This document shows positions 1 to 8,773 of a DNA stretch of 64,000 bases, piece by piece. Origin of the DNA: Nordella sp. HKS 07. Its GTDB lineage: Bacteria > Pseudomonadota > Alphaproteobacteria > Rhizobiales > Aestuariivirgaceae. The position numbers were made by a program, and so were the translations under genes. The notes beneath the pieces were generated by a model. That model made no database searches and was not told where the DNA came from. It saw only the letters and a program-made list of their open reading frames with translations. Positions within the stretch are counted from its first letter, which is position 1. Every line of letters begins with the position of its first letter. The stretch covers positions 806,001-870,000 of the forward strand of contig NZ_CP049258.1 of NCBI RefSeq assembly GCF_011046735.1. Reading direction: 5' to 3'.

Positions 1-314
1 AGGAAACGGAGATTGAATCGGCGCGCGATCTCGGCGCCTCGAGCTGGCGGATCGTCGGTGACATCCTCGTGCCACGCTGCCGCACCGGCATCCTCGCGGC
101 CTTTTCCCTCTGCTTTCTCGCCGCCGTCGGCGACTATATCACGCCGGCGATCGTCGGCGGCACGATCAGCATGTTCGGCCGTATCATCGAAAGCCAGTTC
201 GGCCAGGCCTTCAATGCGCCGCTTGGGGCGGCGATGTCCTTCGTCATGCTGTCCGCCTCGGCCCTGGTGCTGCTGACCGCCGGTCTCCTCCTGCGCCTGT
301 GGAGGCCGCGTTGA
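1..314 (+). CDS. ABC transporter permease, PotB/PotH type (5' end cut off)
   Basis: This is the C-terminal part of an inner-membrane permease of a spermidine/putrescine-type ABC importer; the start lies before the window. Reading in frame from base 3, the first residues contain the conserved cytoplasmic EAA loop (ESARDLGASSWR), which docks onto the ATPase, followed by two hydrophobic segments. The stop TGA at 312-314 overlaps the ATG of the next permease, so the two are translationally coupled. The substrate cannot be read from this fragment; the NagB-like and ROK genes downstream hint at an amino sugar or related compound rather than a polyamine, but that is inference. Confidence 0.85.
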   Translation, partial: ETEIESARDLGASSWRIVGDILVPRCRTGILAAFSLCFLAAVGDYITPAIVGGTISMFGRIIESQFGQAFNAPLGAAMSFVMLSASALVLLTAGLLLRLWRPR

Positions 315-1093
315 TGGAAACCGCGAGCCGCTCCTTCATCTGGCAACTGACCGGTCTGGTCTTTGTCATCTTCATGACCGCGCCCCTCGTGCTGGTCGTG
401 CTGTTCTCCTTCACCGGCGGCGACATCGCGGCCTTTCCCATTCCTTCCCTGTCGCTGCGCTGGTGGCGGGCGCTATTCGCCAAGCCCGAATTCTTCGACG
501 CCCTGCGCAACAGCACGATCATCGGACTGTCCGTCTCCGCGATATCGACCATCGTGGGCACGGTAACGGCGCTGGGCATGCTGAAGCTCTCAGAGCGCAC
601 GGCGGCACTTGTCACTTTTCTCCTGGGACTGCCGCTGCTGCTGCCCGCTTTGGTCCTGGCGGTCTCGCTCCTGTCGTTCTTCATCGGCATCGGTCTCAAG
701 CTCGGCCTGCTCACCGTCATCCTGAGCCACCTCCTCTTCATCTTGCCCTTCGTCGTGATGATCATCTTCTCGCGCCTGCGTACGTTCGACCTGTCGATCA
801 TCGAGAGCGCTCGGGATCTCGGCGCTTCGCCGGCGCGCGCCTTCTGGACCGTCACCTTGCCGATCATCGCTCCCACCCTCATCGGCGCCGCCCTCATCGC
901 GCTGGCTTTGTCGATCGACGACCTGATCATCACCTTCTTCACCGGCAGCGGTGCGGCCACTCTGCCGACGCTGGTCTGGTCGATGATCAGGACAAATCTC
1001 ACGCCGGCGACGAATGCGCTCGGCACGCTGCTTCTGGCGGCCACGCTAGGCGGCACGCTCATCGCCATGCGGCTGACGAAGTTCAGGGGCTGA
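314..1093 (+). CDS. ABC transporter permease, PotC/PotI type
   Basis: Second inner-membrane permease of the same importer, 259 residues with about six hydrophobic segments. The EAA loop is clear near residue 170 (SARDLGASPARAFWTVTLP). I chose ATG 314 because it overlaps the stop of the preceding permease (TGATG); an in-frame GTG at 299 is an alternative start. The family moves small organic solutes inward using ATP. No ATPase or binding protein is in view, so they are probably upstream of the window. The next gene follows after 42 bases in the same direction. Confidence 0.85.
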   Translation: METASRSFIWQLTGLVFVIFMTAPLVLVVLFSFTGGDIAAFPIPSLSLRWWRALFAKPEFFDALRNSTIIGLSVSAISTIVGTVTALGMLKLSERTAALVTFLLGLPLLLPALVLAVSLLSFFIGIGLKLGLLTVILSHLLFILPFVVMIIFSRLRTFDLSIIESARDLGASPARAFWTVTLPIIAPTLIGAALIALALSIDDLIITFFTGSGAATLPTLVWSMIRTNLTPATNALGTLLLAATLGGTLIAMRLTKFRG

Positions 1094-1135
1094 CGAGGCG
1101 GCGCTCCGAAATCATCCAAGGAAGGATCAGTCATT

Positions 1136-1927
1136 TTGCCCGAAAAGTTGCATGTGTTCGAAACGTCTCAGGCCCTCGGCGAACGCCTCGCCCAGGATAT
1201 ACTCACCCGGATCGTCGCCAAGGGTGAGGCGCCTTTCCTGCTCGGCTGCCCGGCCGGACGCAGCCTGAGGTCGACCTATGAGGCTCTCGCGCGCCTTGCC
1301 GCCCAGCAGGCCGCCGACCTCTCCCGACTGGTCATCGTGATGATGGACGACTATGTGACGCGCGATGAGGCCGGCCGGTATTCGTTCTTGTCCGATACGG
1401 ATCCCACGACCTGCCTCCATTTCGCCGAATATGAACTGCGCCGGCCGATCAATGCGGGCCTTGCACCGGCGCTTCATATCCGCGGCGAGAACATATGGTT
1501 TCCCGATCCGATGGATCCTGCCGCCTTCGACGCCCGCATCGCGCAGGCCGGCGGCATCGATCTGTTCCTGCTCGCCAGCGGCGCCTCCGACGGCCACGTT
1601 GCCTTCAATCCACAGGGATCGCCGCGCAACAGCATTTCGCGGGTGATCCGCCTTGCCGAGGCGACCCGCCAGGACAATGTGGTTACCGACCCCGCTTTCG
1701 GCTCGGCGAGCCGCGTTCCCGAATTTGGCGTGTCCGTCGGCATCGCGACCATTGCCGACCTCACACGCTCGGCGGTTCTGGTGCTGATCGGTGCCGACAA
1801 ACAGACAGCGCTCCGGCGGATCATGGCCGCCACTGCCTATGATCCGGACTGGCCATCCACCGTCATCTGGGATTGCGCCGACGCTCGTGTCTATGCCGAT
1901 TCCCCGGCGGCTGGAGCAAGGGCCTAG
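1136..1927 (+). CDS. NagB-like glucosamine-6-phosphate deaminase/sugar-phosphate isomerase family protein
   Basis: 263 residues starting at TTG 1136 with a strong Shine-Dalgarno AAGGAAGGA at 1118-1126. The fold markers of the NagB/6-phosphogluconolactonase family are visible: a phosphate-loop-like GCPAGRSLRSTY, MMDDY (position of the NagB catalytic Asp) and ASDGHVAFN (the Asp-Gly-His of the ring-opening motif). The usual FNEP that follows is FNPQ here, so the glutamate that assists the catalytic histidine in NagB is absent. It may act on a different sugar phosphate, or not as a deaminase at all. It sits between the permeases and a ROK protein, which suggests one sugar-uptake operon. Confidence 0.7.
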   Translation: MPEKLHVFETSQALGERLAQDILTRIVAKGEAPFLLGCPAGRSLRSTYEALARLAAQQAADLSRLVIVMMDDYVTRDEAGRYSFLSDTDPTTCLHFAEYELRRPINAGLAPALHIRGENIWFPDPMDPAAFDARIAQAGGIDLFLLASGASDGHVAFNPQGSPRNSISRVIRLAEATRQDNVVTDPAFGSASRVPEFGVSVGIATIADLTRSAVLVLIGADKQTALRRIMAATAYDPDWPSTVIWDCADARVYADSPAAGARA

Positions 1928-1931
1928 TCGC

Positions 1932-2855
1932 GTGACAGTTTGCATTGGCATCGACTTCGGCGGCACCAAGATTGCGGCGGGCCTCGTCGATATTTCATCG
2001 GGCGCCGTCCTCGCGCGGCGGATCGTTCCGACCCTGGCGCATCGGAACCCCAAGGCCATAGAGGACGACGTCAAGAACCTGGTTGCGGATCTTTGCAGCG
2101 AGGCGGCGGGCACGCGCATCGCCGCGATCGGCATAGGCATGCCGGAGCTTGTCGACGTCACCGGCAGGTTGCAGAGCAGTACCTATCTACCCGGCGACGG
2201 CCAGGCTCTACTGGCCCATCTATCGGGGTTTGCGCCGGCCTTTTACGACTCGGATGCCAGGGCGGCGGCAATGGCGGAATCGCGTTTCGGCGCTGGACGG
2301 CCTTTCGCCAATTTTGCCTATGTCACGATCAGCACCGGTCTCAGCTACAGCCTGATGATCGACGGCAGGCCCTATCGCGGTGCCAGGGGCTACGCCATTC
2401 ACTTCGGCAGCACTGTCAGCTACTGGCCCGGCATCCACACGGAAGGTACCGACGCGATCGTCGAGGATTATGCATCGGGCAAGGGCCTGGCCGGCCGTTA
2501 TGATCGACTGTCCAGCCGGGCCGGCAGCAGTGCACAGGACGTCCTTGCTCTTGAACGGAGCGATCCGATTGCCGCCCGCGTCCTGCGCGATGCCGTCGAG
2601 CTGCTGGGCGACAGGCTTGCCCAGATGATCGACATGATCGACCCAGGCGCTCTGATCATCGGCGGCGGCCTCGGTCTCTCGGACGGCTTCCTGCGCGACC
2701 GCCTGGAACCGTCCATCCGGCGCCGGTTGTGGAGCGACGCGAACAGAGACACACCGGTGCTGCCTGCGGAACTCGGCACCGACTCGGGACTCATCGGCGC
2801 GGCGATGCTCGGCTTCACGGCGAGCGAGGATCTGCGAGTCAGGGATGGGTCTTGA
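1932..2855 (+). CDS. ROK-family protein, divergent (sugar kinase-like)
   Basis: 307 residues from GTG 1932, four bases after the NagB-like stop, with AAGGG at 1918-1922 as a ribosome site. The N-terminus has the ATPase phosphate-1 motif of ROK kinases (GIDFGGTKIAAGLVD), and a late glycine motif (ALIIGGGLGLSDGF) is present. An Asp in the active-site strand is kept (FYDSDARAAAMAE), but the usual GTGIG reads STGLS, the E-x-GH motif is replaced by YAIHFGS, and the CxCGxxGC zinc knuckle is missing. It therefore departs from working glucokinases or NagK in several catalytic motifs. It could be a divergent kinase or a sugar sensor. An open frame extends upstream of the GTG, inside the NagB-like gene, and I regard that as incidental. 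Confidence 0.7.
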   Translation: MTVCIGIDFGGTKIAAGLVDISSGAVLARRIVPTLAHRNPKAIEDDVKNLVADLCSEAAGTRIAAIGIGMPELVDVTGRLQSSTYLPGDGQALLAHLSGFAPAFYDSDARAAAMAESRFGAGRPFANFAYVTISTGLSYSLMIDGRPYRGARGYAIHFGSTVSYWPGIHTEGTDAIVEDYASGKGLAGRYDRLSSRAGSSAQDVLALERSDPIAARVLRDAVELLGDRLAQMIDMIDPGALIIGGGLGLSDGFLRDRLEPSIRRRLWSDANRDTPVLPAELGTDSGLIGAAMLGFTASEDLRVRDGS

Positions 2856-2856
2856 G

Positions 2857-3846
2857 CTATTGAACCGGCGAGATGTCGTCGAAGCGTCCAGGCTTGGCCG
2901 TGACAGCCTCGCCGCGGCCGAAGAGGCGCGAGGCCTCGGTACCGGGCTTCGTCGTTCTGACGAGCTGCGCCATCGCCGGATCGCTGGGCGTGGCAGGCTT
3001 GCCCGCGAAGTCGCCCTTGCCATGCCCAAGCAGCTCCGAACCGGTCAGGCCTGAGCCCGGCGGTGTCTCGCTGAGTGCCGCTTCTGGCGGCGTTTCCACC
3101 GGCTCGGCCGGTTCGGCCGCCACCGCGGCGTCGATATCCTTGTTGACCGCAGCCATTACCATGGCGGCCAGTTTGTTGTTGCCCTCACGCAGGAAATGCA
3201 CGCCGTCGCGGGCGCGCATCCGCAAGAATTCACCATCCTGGTTGAAACCTGAGTCGGTGTATTTGCCCTTGTTCAACAGGTCCTGGCGCGTGCGGATGAA
3301 GCGGACGCCCGCCGCCTTGGCGCGCTCCTCATGGATGGTCGAAATGATCTTCAGCGAGGCATCGTATTTGGCGGCTTGCATCGGCGGCATTTCCATCCAG
3401 TAGACCGCCGCTCCCGCCGCCTTGAGGCTGGCCATCAGCGCGTCGACCTGCTTTACATAGGCCTGCCGCCATTCTGGCGTGTCGAAGTCATAGCGCGTCT
3501 GACCATCGCGGATCGCCTGCGCGTCATTTGATCCGATCATCACGATCGCGATGTCCATCTTGTTGCTGGCGAGGATCTTCGGCAGCGCACCGTTCCAGTC
3601 GTAATATTCCGGTCGCGACAGGCCCGAATCCTCCTTGTAGCGTCCGTTGAGCGACAGGCGGTCGTCGTTCTCGATCTGGCGTGACAGACCCGACCACAGA
3701 CCGGCGGCGAGCGAGTCGCCCAGCACGAAGATCTGATAGGTCTCCTTGGCGGTGAAATAGGCCTTGTCGGATTTCGCCTCCTGCGCCGCGAGCGGCACAG
3801 CCAAGGCGAAGATCGCCACAACCAGGATGAGCACACGCCGGATCAT
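2857..3846 (-). CDS. DUF459-type SGNH/GDSL hydrolase, secreted
   Basis: 329 residues. A signal peptide (MIRRVLILVVAIFALAVPLAAQ) directs it to the periplasm. The SGNH blocks are present: block I FVLGDSLAAGLW with the nucleophile serine, block III IGSNDAQ, and block V RDGVHFLREG with Asp and His. DUF459 proteins are thought to act on esters in the envelope, such as peptidoglycan or exopolysaccharide acetyl groups. The C-terminal 80 residues are Pro/Glu/Thr-rich and probably disordered. It starts nine bases after the lytic transglycosylase stop, so the two are likely co-transcribed and work on the cell wall. It is convergent with the ROK gene. Confidence 0.8.
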   Translation of the reverse strand: MIRRVLILVVAIFALAVPLAAQEAKSDKAYFTAKETYQIFVLGDSLAAGLWSGLSRQIENDDRLSLNGRYKEDSGLSRPEYYDWNGALPKILASNKMDIAIVMIGSNDAQAIRDGQTRYDFDTPEWRQAYVKQVDALMASLKAAGAAVYWMEMPPMQAAKYDASLKIISTIHEERAKAAGVRFIRTRQDLLNKGKYTDSGFNQDGEFLRMRARDGVHFLREGNNKLAAMVMAAVNKDIDAAVAAEPAEPVETPPEAALSETPPGSGLTGSELLGHGKGDFAGKPATPSDPAMAQLVRTTKPGTEASRLFGRGEAVTAKPGRFDDISPVQ

Positions 3847-3855
3847 CAGGTGATC

Positions 3856-5064
3856 CTAGCTGCCGGTGCGCAGCCGCTCAAGCAGCGCCACATTCGGCGT
3901 GCCGTCGAGCTTGAGCCCGGCCTTGCGCTGGAAACCGAGAATGGCCTCATAGGTGCGCGCCCCGATGCGTCCATCGGTGCCGCCCGGATCGAAGCCGCGG
4001 CGATAGAGCAGTGTCTGGATCTCCACACGCTGTTCGAAGGAAAGATCGTAGTCGACATTGGGCCATGGCGTCACGAAGGGCGCTCCACCCTTGATGCGGT
4101 CGGCCAGATGGCCCACCGCCACTGCATAGGAGTGCGACTGATTGTAGTCCATGAGGGCCATGAAATTGCGGGTGACCAGGAAGGCAGGCCCATCGACACC
4201 CTGCGGAACCATCACGAAGGCGTCGGCCTTGGACGACCCGAATTCGCCGCCGCGCGCCGGCTTGACGCCGAGCTTCGCCCATTCGGCCACTGGACGCCAG
4301 TTGGTTCGGCCGATCAGCGCGCGGTTGAACTTGTCCGGCAGCTTCACTTCCCAGCCCCACGGCCGGTCATTCTTCCAGCCCGACTTCGCAAGATAGTTGG
4401 CCGTCGAGGCGAGCGCGTCCTGGCTAGAGTTCCAGATGTCCTTCTTGCCGTCGCCGGTCCAGTCTACCGCGAAGGAGAGATAGGAGGTCGGCACGAACTG
4501 GGTATGGCCCATGGCGCCGGCCCAGGAGCCGGTGAAGTTCTGCGTCGTGACGATGCCGCTCTGCAGGATCTTCAGCGCGGCGATATATTGCTCCGCCGCA
4601 TAGTCTTTTCGGCTTCCGGAATAGAGCAAGGTCGCGAGCGAGCGCATGACCTTCATCTGCCCTTTGTCCTTGCCGAAATTGCTTTCCATGCCCCAGATGG
4701 CGAGGAGGATAGCACGGTCGACCTTGTAGCGCTTCTCGATCGCCGAGAGCAGATCCGCTTGCGAGGATTTCAGGCTCTGGCCGGTATCGATGCGGATCTG
4801 GGTTATCGCCTTGCTGAGATATTGCGAGGTGGTCGTGGTGAATTCCGGCTGGTCCCTCGCCAGCTTCAGCACATCGGGATCGGGATCGGTGATGCCCGCG
4901 AAGGCGCTGTCGAACACGTCGCGCGAGATGCCGGCCGCCTTGGCCTGGGGCCACAGGCTCTGGATGAAGCTCTCGAACTTGGCATCGGCGAAAGCCGTGG
5001 ATGCCGTCATCGCGCAAAGGCCCGCCGTCAGAAGAGCGGCCGCCAATGTCCTGAATCTTGCCAT
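3856..5064 (-). CDS. Lytic murein transglycosylase (MltB-like) with C-terminal peptidoglycan-binding domain
   Basis: 402 residues from ATG 5064, chosen because it opens a clear signal peptide (MARFRTLAAALLTAGLCA). The SLT_2/MltB catalytic domain spans about residues 30-310; AIWGMESNFGKDKG carries the catalytic glutamate, and MGHTQFVPTSYL and DGKKDIWNS are typical substrate-groove motifs. A peptidoglycan-binding type 1 domain fills the last 60 residues (EQRVEIQTLLYRRGF, DGRIGARTYEAILGFQ). The enzyme cleaves glycan strands to 1,6-anhydroMurNAc ends in the periplasm. It heads a two-gene unit with the DUF459 hydrolase and lies 85 bases downstream of galE on the same strand. Confidence 0.92.
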   Translation of the reverse strand: MARFRTLAAALLTAGLCAMTASTAFADAKFESFIQSLWPQAKAAGISRDVFDSAFAGITDPDPDVLKLARDQPEFTTTTSQYLSKAITQIRIDTGQSLKSSQADLLSAIEKRYKVDRAILLAIWGMESNFGKDKGQMKVMRSLATLLYSGSRKDYAAEQYIAALKILQSGIVTTQNFTGSWAGAMGHTQFVPTSYLSFAVDWTGDGKKDIWNSSQDALASTANYLAKSGWKNDRPWGWEVKLPDKFNRALIGRTNWRPVAEWAKLGVKPARGGEFGSSKADAFVMVPQGVDGPAFLVTRNFMALMDYNQSHSYAVAVGHLADRIKGGAPFVTPWPNVDYDLSFEQRVEIQTLLYRRGFDPGGTDGRIGARTYEAILGFQRKAGLKLDGTPNVALLERLRTGS

Positions 5065-5149
5065 TATCGTCCTCGATTCACGGCTGAGGTGATTCGCCAG
5101 CTCAACCGTCATATCAGAGGACGAAGAAAGCCGCCAAATGCGGCCCCTT

Positions 5150-6142
5150 TCAGGCGGCCTCGTTGCGCTGGCGCAGATAATCTTCCCAGGCCAGCGCGCT
5201 CTGGACGATGCGGTCGATATCCTGGTGCCGGGGCATCCAGCCCATCTCCCGCTTGATCTTGTCGGAGGCCGCGACGATCGCCGCAGGATCGCCCGCCCGG
5301 CGCGGCGCCAGGCGCGCATTGACCGGCTTGCCCGCCGCCTTCTCGACCGCCTTGATGATGTCGAGCACGCTGTAGCCCAGGCCGTAGCCGCAATTATAGG
5401 CGCCGCTGGCGCCGCCATTCCGCAGATGCTTCAGCGCATCGAGATGCGCCTGGGCGAGGTCGCTGACATGTATGTAGTCGCGAAGGCATGTGCCGTCCGG
5501 CGTGTCGTAGTCGTTGCCGAAGATATCCATCTGCTGACGCTCGCCGAGCACGGTCTGGCAGGCGACCTTGATGAGATGCGTCGCCTTGGGCGTCGACTGG
5601 CCGGTCCTTCCCTTGGGGTCGGCGCCCGCCACATTGAAGTAGCGCAAGGCCACATATTGCAGCCCATAGGCGGCATGGCTGTCGCGCAGCATCCATTCGC
5701 TCATGAGCTTGGACGAGCCGTATGGCGAGATCGGCGCCAGCACCGCGTTTTCTTCGACCGGCACCTTCTCGGGGTTGCCATAGACGGCCGCGGTCGAGGA
5801 GAAGACGAAGCGCGGAATTCCAGCCTTGACCGCGGCCGAAATCAGGCTGCGCGTCTTCACCGTGTTGTTAAGATAATAGCTGAGAGGGTCGGCGACGGAT
5901 TCGGGAACGACGATGGAGCCCGCGAAATGGATAATCGCGTCGAATTTGTGATCCTTGGCCAGTTGCGCAACGAGCGTCTCGTCGCCAATATCGCCTTCGA
6001 CAAGTCTGGCCTGGGGTGCGATCGCCCACCAGAAGCCGGTCGAGAGATTGTCGAGCACGACGACCTCCTCGCCGGCATCAGCGAGCGCGTAGACCATATG
6101 GCTGCCGATATAGCCCGCCCCTCCGGTCACCAATACGGCCAT
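5150..6142 (-). CDS. galE: UDP-glucose 4-epimerase
   Basis: 330 residues, the normal length. The N-terminal NAD-binding GxxGxxG (VTGGAGYIGSHMV), the substrate-loop serine followed by the catalytic Tyr-x-x-x-Lys (YGSSK), and the C-terminal RRAGDPAAIVA motif are all present. It interconverts UDP-glucose and UDP-galactose in the cytoplasm for LPS and exopolysaccharide synthesis. It is transcribed away from galU, which starts 128 bases off on the other strand, so the two nucleotide-sugar genes share one intergenic region. Confidence 0.95.
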   Translation of the reverse strand: MAVLVTGGAGYIGSHMVYALADAGEEVVVLDNLSTGFWWAIAPQARLVEGDIGDETLVAQLAKDHKFDAIIHFAGSIVVPESVADPLSYYLNNTVKTRSLISAAVKAGIPRFVFSSTAAVYGNPEKVPVEENAVLAPISPYGSSKLMSEWMLRDSHAAYGLQYVALRYFNVAGADPKGRTGQSTPKATHLIKVACQTVLGERQQMDIFGNDYDTPDGTCLRDYIHVSDLAQAHLDALKHLRNGGASGAYNCGYGLGYSVLDIIKAVEKAAGKPVNARLAPRRAGDPAAIVAASDKIKREMGWMPRHQDIDRIVQSALAWEDYLRQRNEAA

Positions 6143-6270
6143 GCTTCTGTTCTCCTCTAAAGCTTTCGTCAGAAATATTCCCTATCTTCACGATTTAACC
6201 CAAATTGGCGCAAAAATGCGTCGCGACTTCGGGACCGGCAGAGAAAACGCTTAACAAGGAGTAAACCACA

Positions 6271-7164
6271 ATGCAGCGCCGTATCAAGAAAGCAGTTTTT
6301 CCCGTGGCCGGCCTCGGCACGCGTTTTCTGCCGGCGACCAAGGCTGTCCCGAAGGAAATGCTGACCATCGTTGATCGGCCGGTCATACAGATCGTGGTGG
6401 ATGAGGCGCGCGAGGCGGGTATCGAGCACTTCGTCTTCGTCACCGGACGCAACAAGAACGTCATCGAGGATCATTTCGACAAGCAATATGAGCTCGAGGC
6501 GACGCTCCGTCAGCGCAATAAGACGGCCGAGCTCGAGCTGTTGGCGAATTCCCTCCCCCGCGCCGGCGAGACCAGTTTCACTCGTCAGCAGGAGCCGCTC
6601 GGCCTCGGCCACGCCGTCTGGTGCGCACGCGACATTGTCGGCGACGAGCCTTTCGCGCTCATCCTTCCCGACATGCTGATCCACGCCAAGCCGGGCTGCC
6701 TGCGCCAGATGATGGATGTCTATGAGGCCCAGGGCGGCGGCAATGTCATCGCGGTCGAGGAAGTGCCGTGGGAGAATGTGCATCGCTATGGCGTGGTCAA
6801 GCCCGGAACCTGGTCGGGCCGCGCCTTCACCATCGAGGCGATGGTCGAGAAGCCGAAGCGCGAGGCGGCTCCCTCCAATCTCATCATCTCCGGCCGCTAT
6901 ATCCTGCAGCCCGAAATCTTCGCCGAGATCGAGAAGCAGGAGCCGGGCGCCGGCGGCGAGATCCAGATCACCGACGCGATGATCCGCCTGCAGGCGCGGC
7001 AAAAATTCTCCGGCCTCAAATTCAGCGGTAAGACGTATGACTGCGGCGACAAGGTCGGTTTTCTCGCCGCCAATGTCGCCTATGGCCTGGCCCGCGACGA
7101 TCTCTCCGGCGCCTTCAAGCGCGAATTGAAGAGCCTCATCGAAGAAGCTGGTGGACTAGGCTGA
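6271..7164 (+). CDS. galU: UTP-glucose-1-phosphate uridylyltransferase
   Basis: 297 residues. The nucleotidyltransferase signature VAGLGTRFLPATKAVPKEML at the N-terminus, the GLGHAVWCARD block, the active-site Asp in LILPDMLIH and the VEKPKREAAPSNL block identify bacterial GalU. It makes UDP-glucose from UTP and glucose-1-phosphate, feeding GalE and surface polysaccharides. It is divergent from galE. Ribosome site AAGGAG lies at about 6256-6261. Confidence 0.96.
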   Translation: MQRRIKKAVFPVAGLGTRFLPATKAVPKEMLTIVDRPVIQIVVDEAREAGIEHFVFVTGRNKNVIEDHFDKQYELEATLRQRNKTAELELLANSLPRAGETSFTRQQEPLGLGHAVWCARDIVGDEPFALILPDMLIHAKPGCLRQMMDVYEAQGGGNVIAVEEVPWENVHRYGVVKPGTWSGRAFTIEAMVEKPKREAAPSNLIISGRYILQPEIFAEIEKQEPGAGGEIQITDAMIRLQARQKFSGLKFSGKTYDCGDKVGFLAANVAYGLARDDLSGAFKRELKSLIEEAGGLG

Positions 7165-7180
7165 CAATAAAGTGAGCCGC

Positions 7181-8536
7181 TCACCGCCGCAGTTCGATGC
7201 CGGCGGTGACGCGGTTCTCGTAGTAGTCGTTACCGGGCACATTGCTGTCATTGTAGATGAGATCGTAATCGAGGGTCCAGGCGAGCCAGCGATTCATCCG
7301 CCACAGGAGACCGGCATTGGTCCGCAATGTCAGCTCCGTCTCGCCGGTGCCTTGATATTTCTCATAGGTGAGACCGGCGCCAGCGGTCGTCGTGAGATTG
7401 TCGCGCAGATCATGTGCGGCCTTGAGGCGCGCTATGTAGGTGCGTGCACCACTTGAATCCGCCGAGGCCGTCTCATTGAGACCGGTGGCAAGTATCAGAT
7501 CGAGCGTCGTCAGCTCGCTCGGCCGCCATGTCACCCGGCCATCGAGACCGAAGACGTCGAGCGTTTCAAGCTCGGGATCCTCGTAGTCGCGCAAGGCATA
7601 AACGAGGGCCAACTCGCCCGACCATAGGGGCGACGGGTCGAAGGCGACGCCGGCGCCGAAACGATAACCTTCCGAGCTGCGCTCGAGGCCGTTGCGGTCG
7701 CGCTTGTCGAAATGAATACGCGGCACATAGGCCGCCTCGACGAAAGGCTGGAATGCTGGAGAGTCTTCATAGCCGACCCGCAGAGAGGCGATGGGCTCGA
7801 CATAGTCGCGATCGGAGTTGTCTTCCTTGCCGCCCCCCGCGAGATCAACATCACCGTAATATTGCCAATCGGACCCGGCTCTCACCGTCGCGGCGATCCG
7901 CCCAGCCCGATGAGTGAGCGCGATGTTCTGGCTGATGATCTGATCGGTGCGATTGCCTATCGCCGTATTGGGCACTTCGTTCTCCGCACCGCTGTCCTGC
8001 GACAACTCATATGCGGCATCGAGGACGAGCGTGGTCGAGCGGCGCATGTCGAGCCTGAGCCGCGAGAGGACGGAAGCGTCGTTCGTGTCGTTTTCGGACA
8101 TGTCCTCATAGGCGATGAAATCACCATCGCCTTCTATCAGGAGTTCGTGCCGCACCCAGTCGCTGGTGATTCGCAGAGACGGCCGCAGACGGACGCCAAC
8201 ATCGCTCTTTCGGTCGGTATCTGATGAAGCCGGATTGTCGGATGCGATGATGCCGGCGCGCAACACCGGAAACACAGTGAGGCCGCCGATGCCGAGACCG
8301 AGCGCAGCGTAAGGATCGTCTTCGGTGCGCCGCTTGCGCACCGGCTCGGGCGGTGGCTCGACCGTTGGATTGACCTCGAGCGTCGTCGGATTGGGGTTCC
8401 TGATTTCGACTTCCTGAAGGGAATCCACTGCGTCAAGACTATTCCTCAATCCCAGAGAATAATCCTGGGCCTGCGCCGCGCCATTCAAGAGAAATGCCGC
8501 CGCCATCCCGCAATATATAATACGCTGGCGGACCAT
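7181..8536 (-). CDS. Outer membrane beta-barrel protein
   Basis: 451 residues from ATG 8536; an ATG 12 bases upstream is possible, but the run GAGGGGG lies between the two and fits the second start as a ribosome site. A signal peptide (MVRQRIIYCGMAAAFLLNGAAQAQ) is followed by a Pro/Arg-rich linker and then many alternating amphipathic strands with Asp/Asn-rich turns, ending in VTAGIELRR. This is the pattern of the outer-membrane beta-barrel families (BBP2-like) found beside exopolysaccharide genes. The true substrate is unknown. It is convergent with galU, which is 16 bases away. Confidence 0.75.
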   Translation of the reverse strand: MVRQRIIYCGMAAAFLLNGAAQAQDYSLGLRNSLDAVDSLQEVEIRNPNPTTLEVNPTVEPPPEPVRKRRTEDDPYAALGLGIGGLTVFPVLRAGIIASDNPASSDTDRKSDVGVRLRPSLRITSDWVRHELLIEGDGDFIAYEDMSENDTNDASVLSRLRLDMRRSTTLVLDAAYELSQDSGAENEVPNTAIGNRTDQIISQNIALTHRAGRIAATVRAGSDWQYYGDVDLAGGGKEDNSDRDYVEPIASLRVGYEDSPAFQPFVEAAYVPRIHFDKRDRNGLERSSEGYRFGAGVAFDPSPLWSGELALVYALRDYEDPELETLDVFGLDGRVTWRPSELTTLDLILATGLNETASADSSGARTYIARLKAAHDLRDNLTTTAGAGLTYEKYQGTGETELTLRTNAGLLWRMNRWLAWTLDYDLIYNDSNVPGNDYYENRVTAGIELRR

Positions 8537-8773
8537 ACTCCCCCTCATATGACTGATAACCTAGCGAAAACATGGTTAAGGGACGGTTGACGGCGGGCAT
8601 TCTCCGCGCCGATACCGTGTCCGGTTTATTGTTGCTGCCGGATGCGCTAGACCACGATCGGTCTGGGCCGGATCGGCCTGAACTGATGAATGTGACCGAA
8701 ATCTTAAGTTTTGGCGCGTGATCGGACGGGAAACCGTACCCGCTAAGGCCCGATCGCCCGCTAAGGGATACCC

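Noticed and set aside
3850-5256. A 468-residue plus-strand open frame
   Set aside because: Antisense to the lytic transglycosylase, which has a signal peptide and catalytic motifs.
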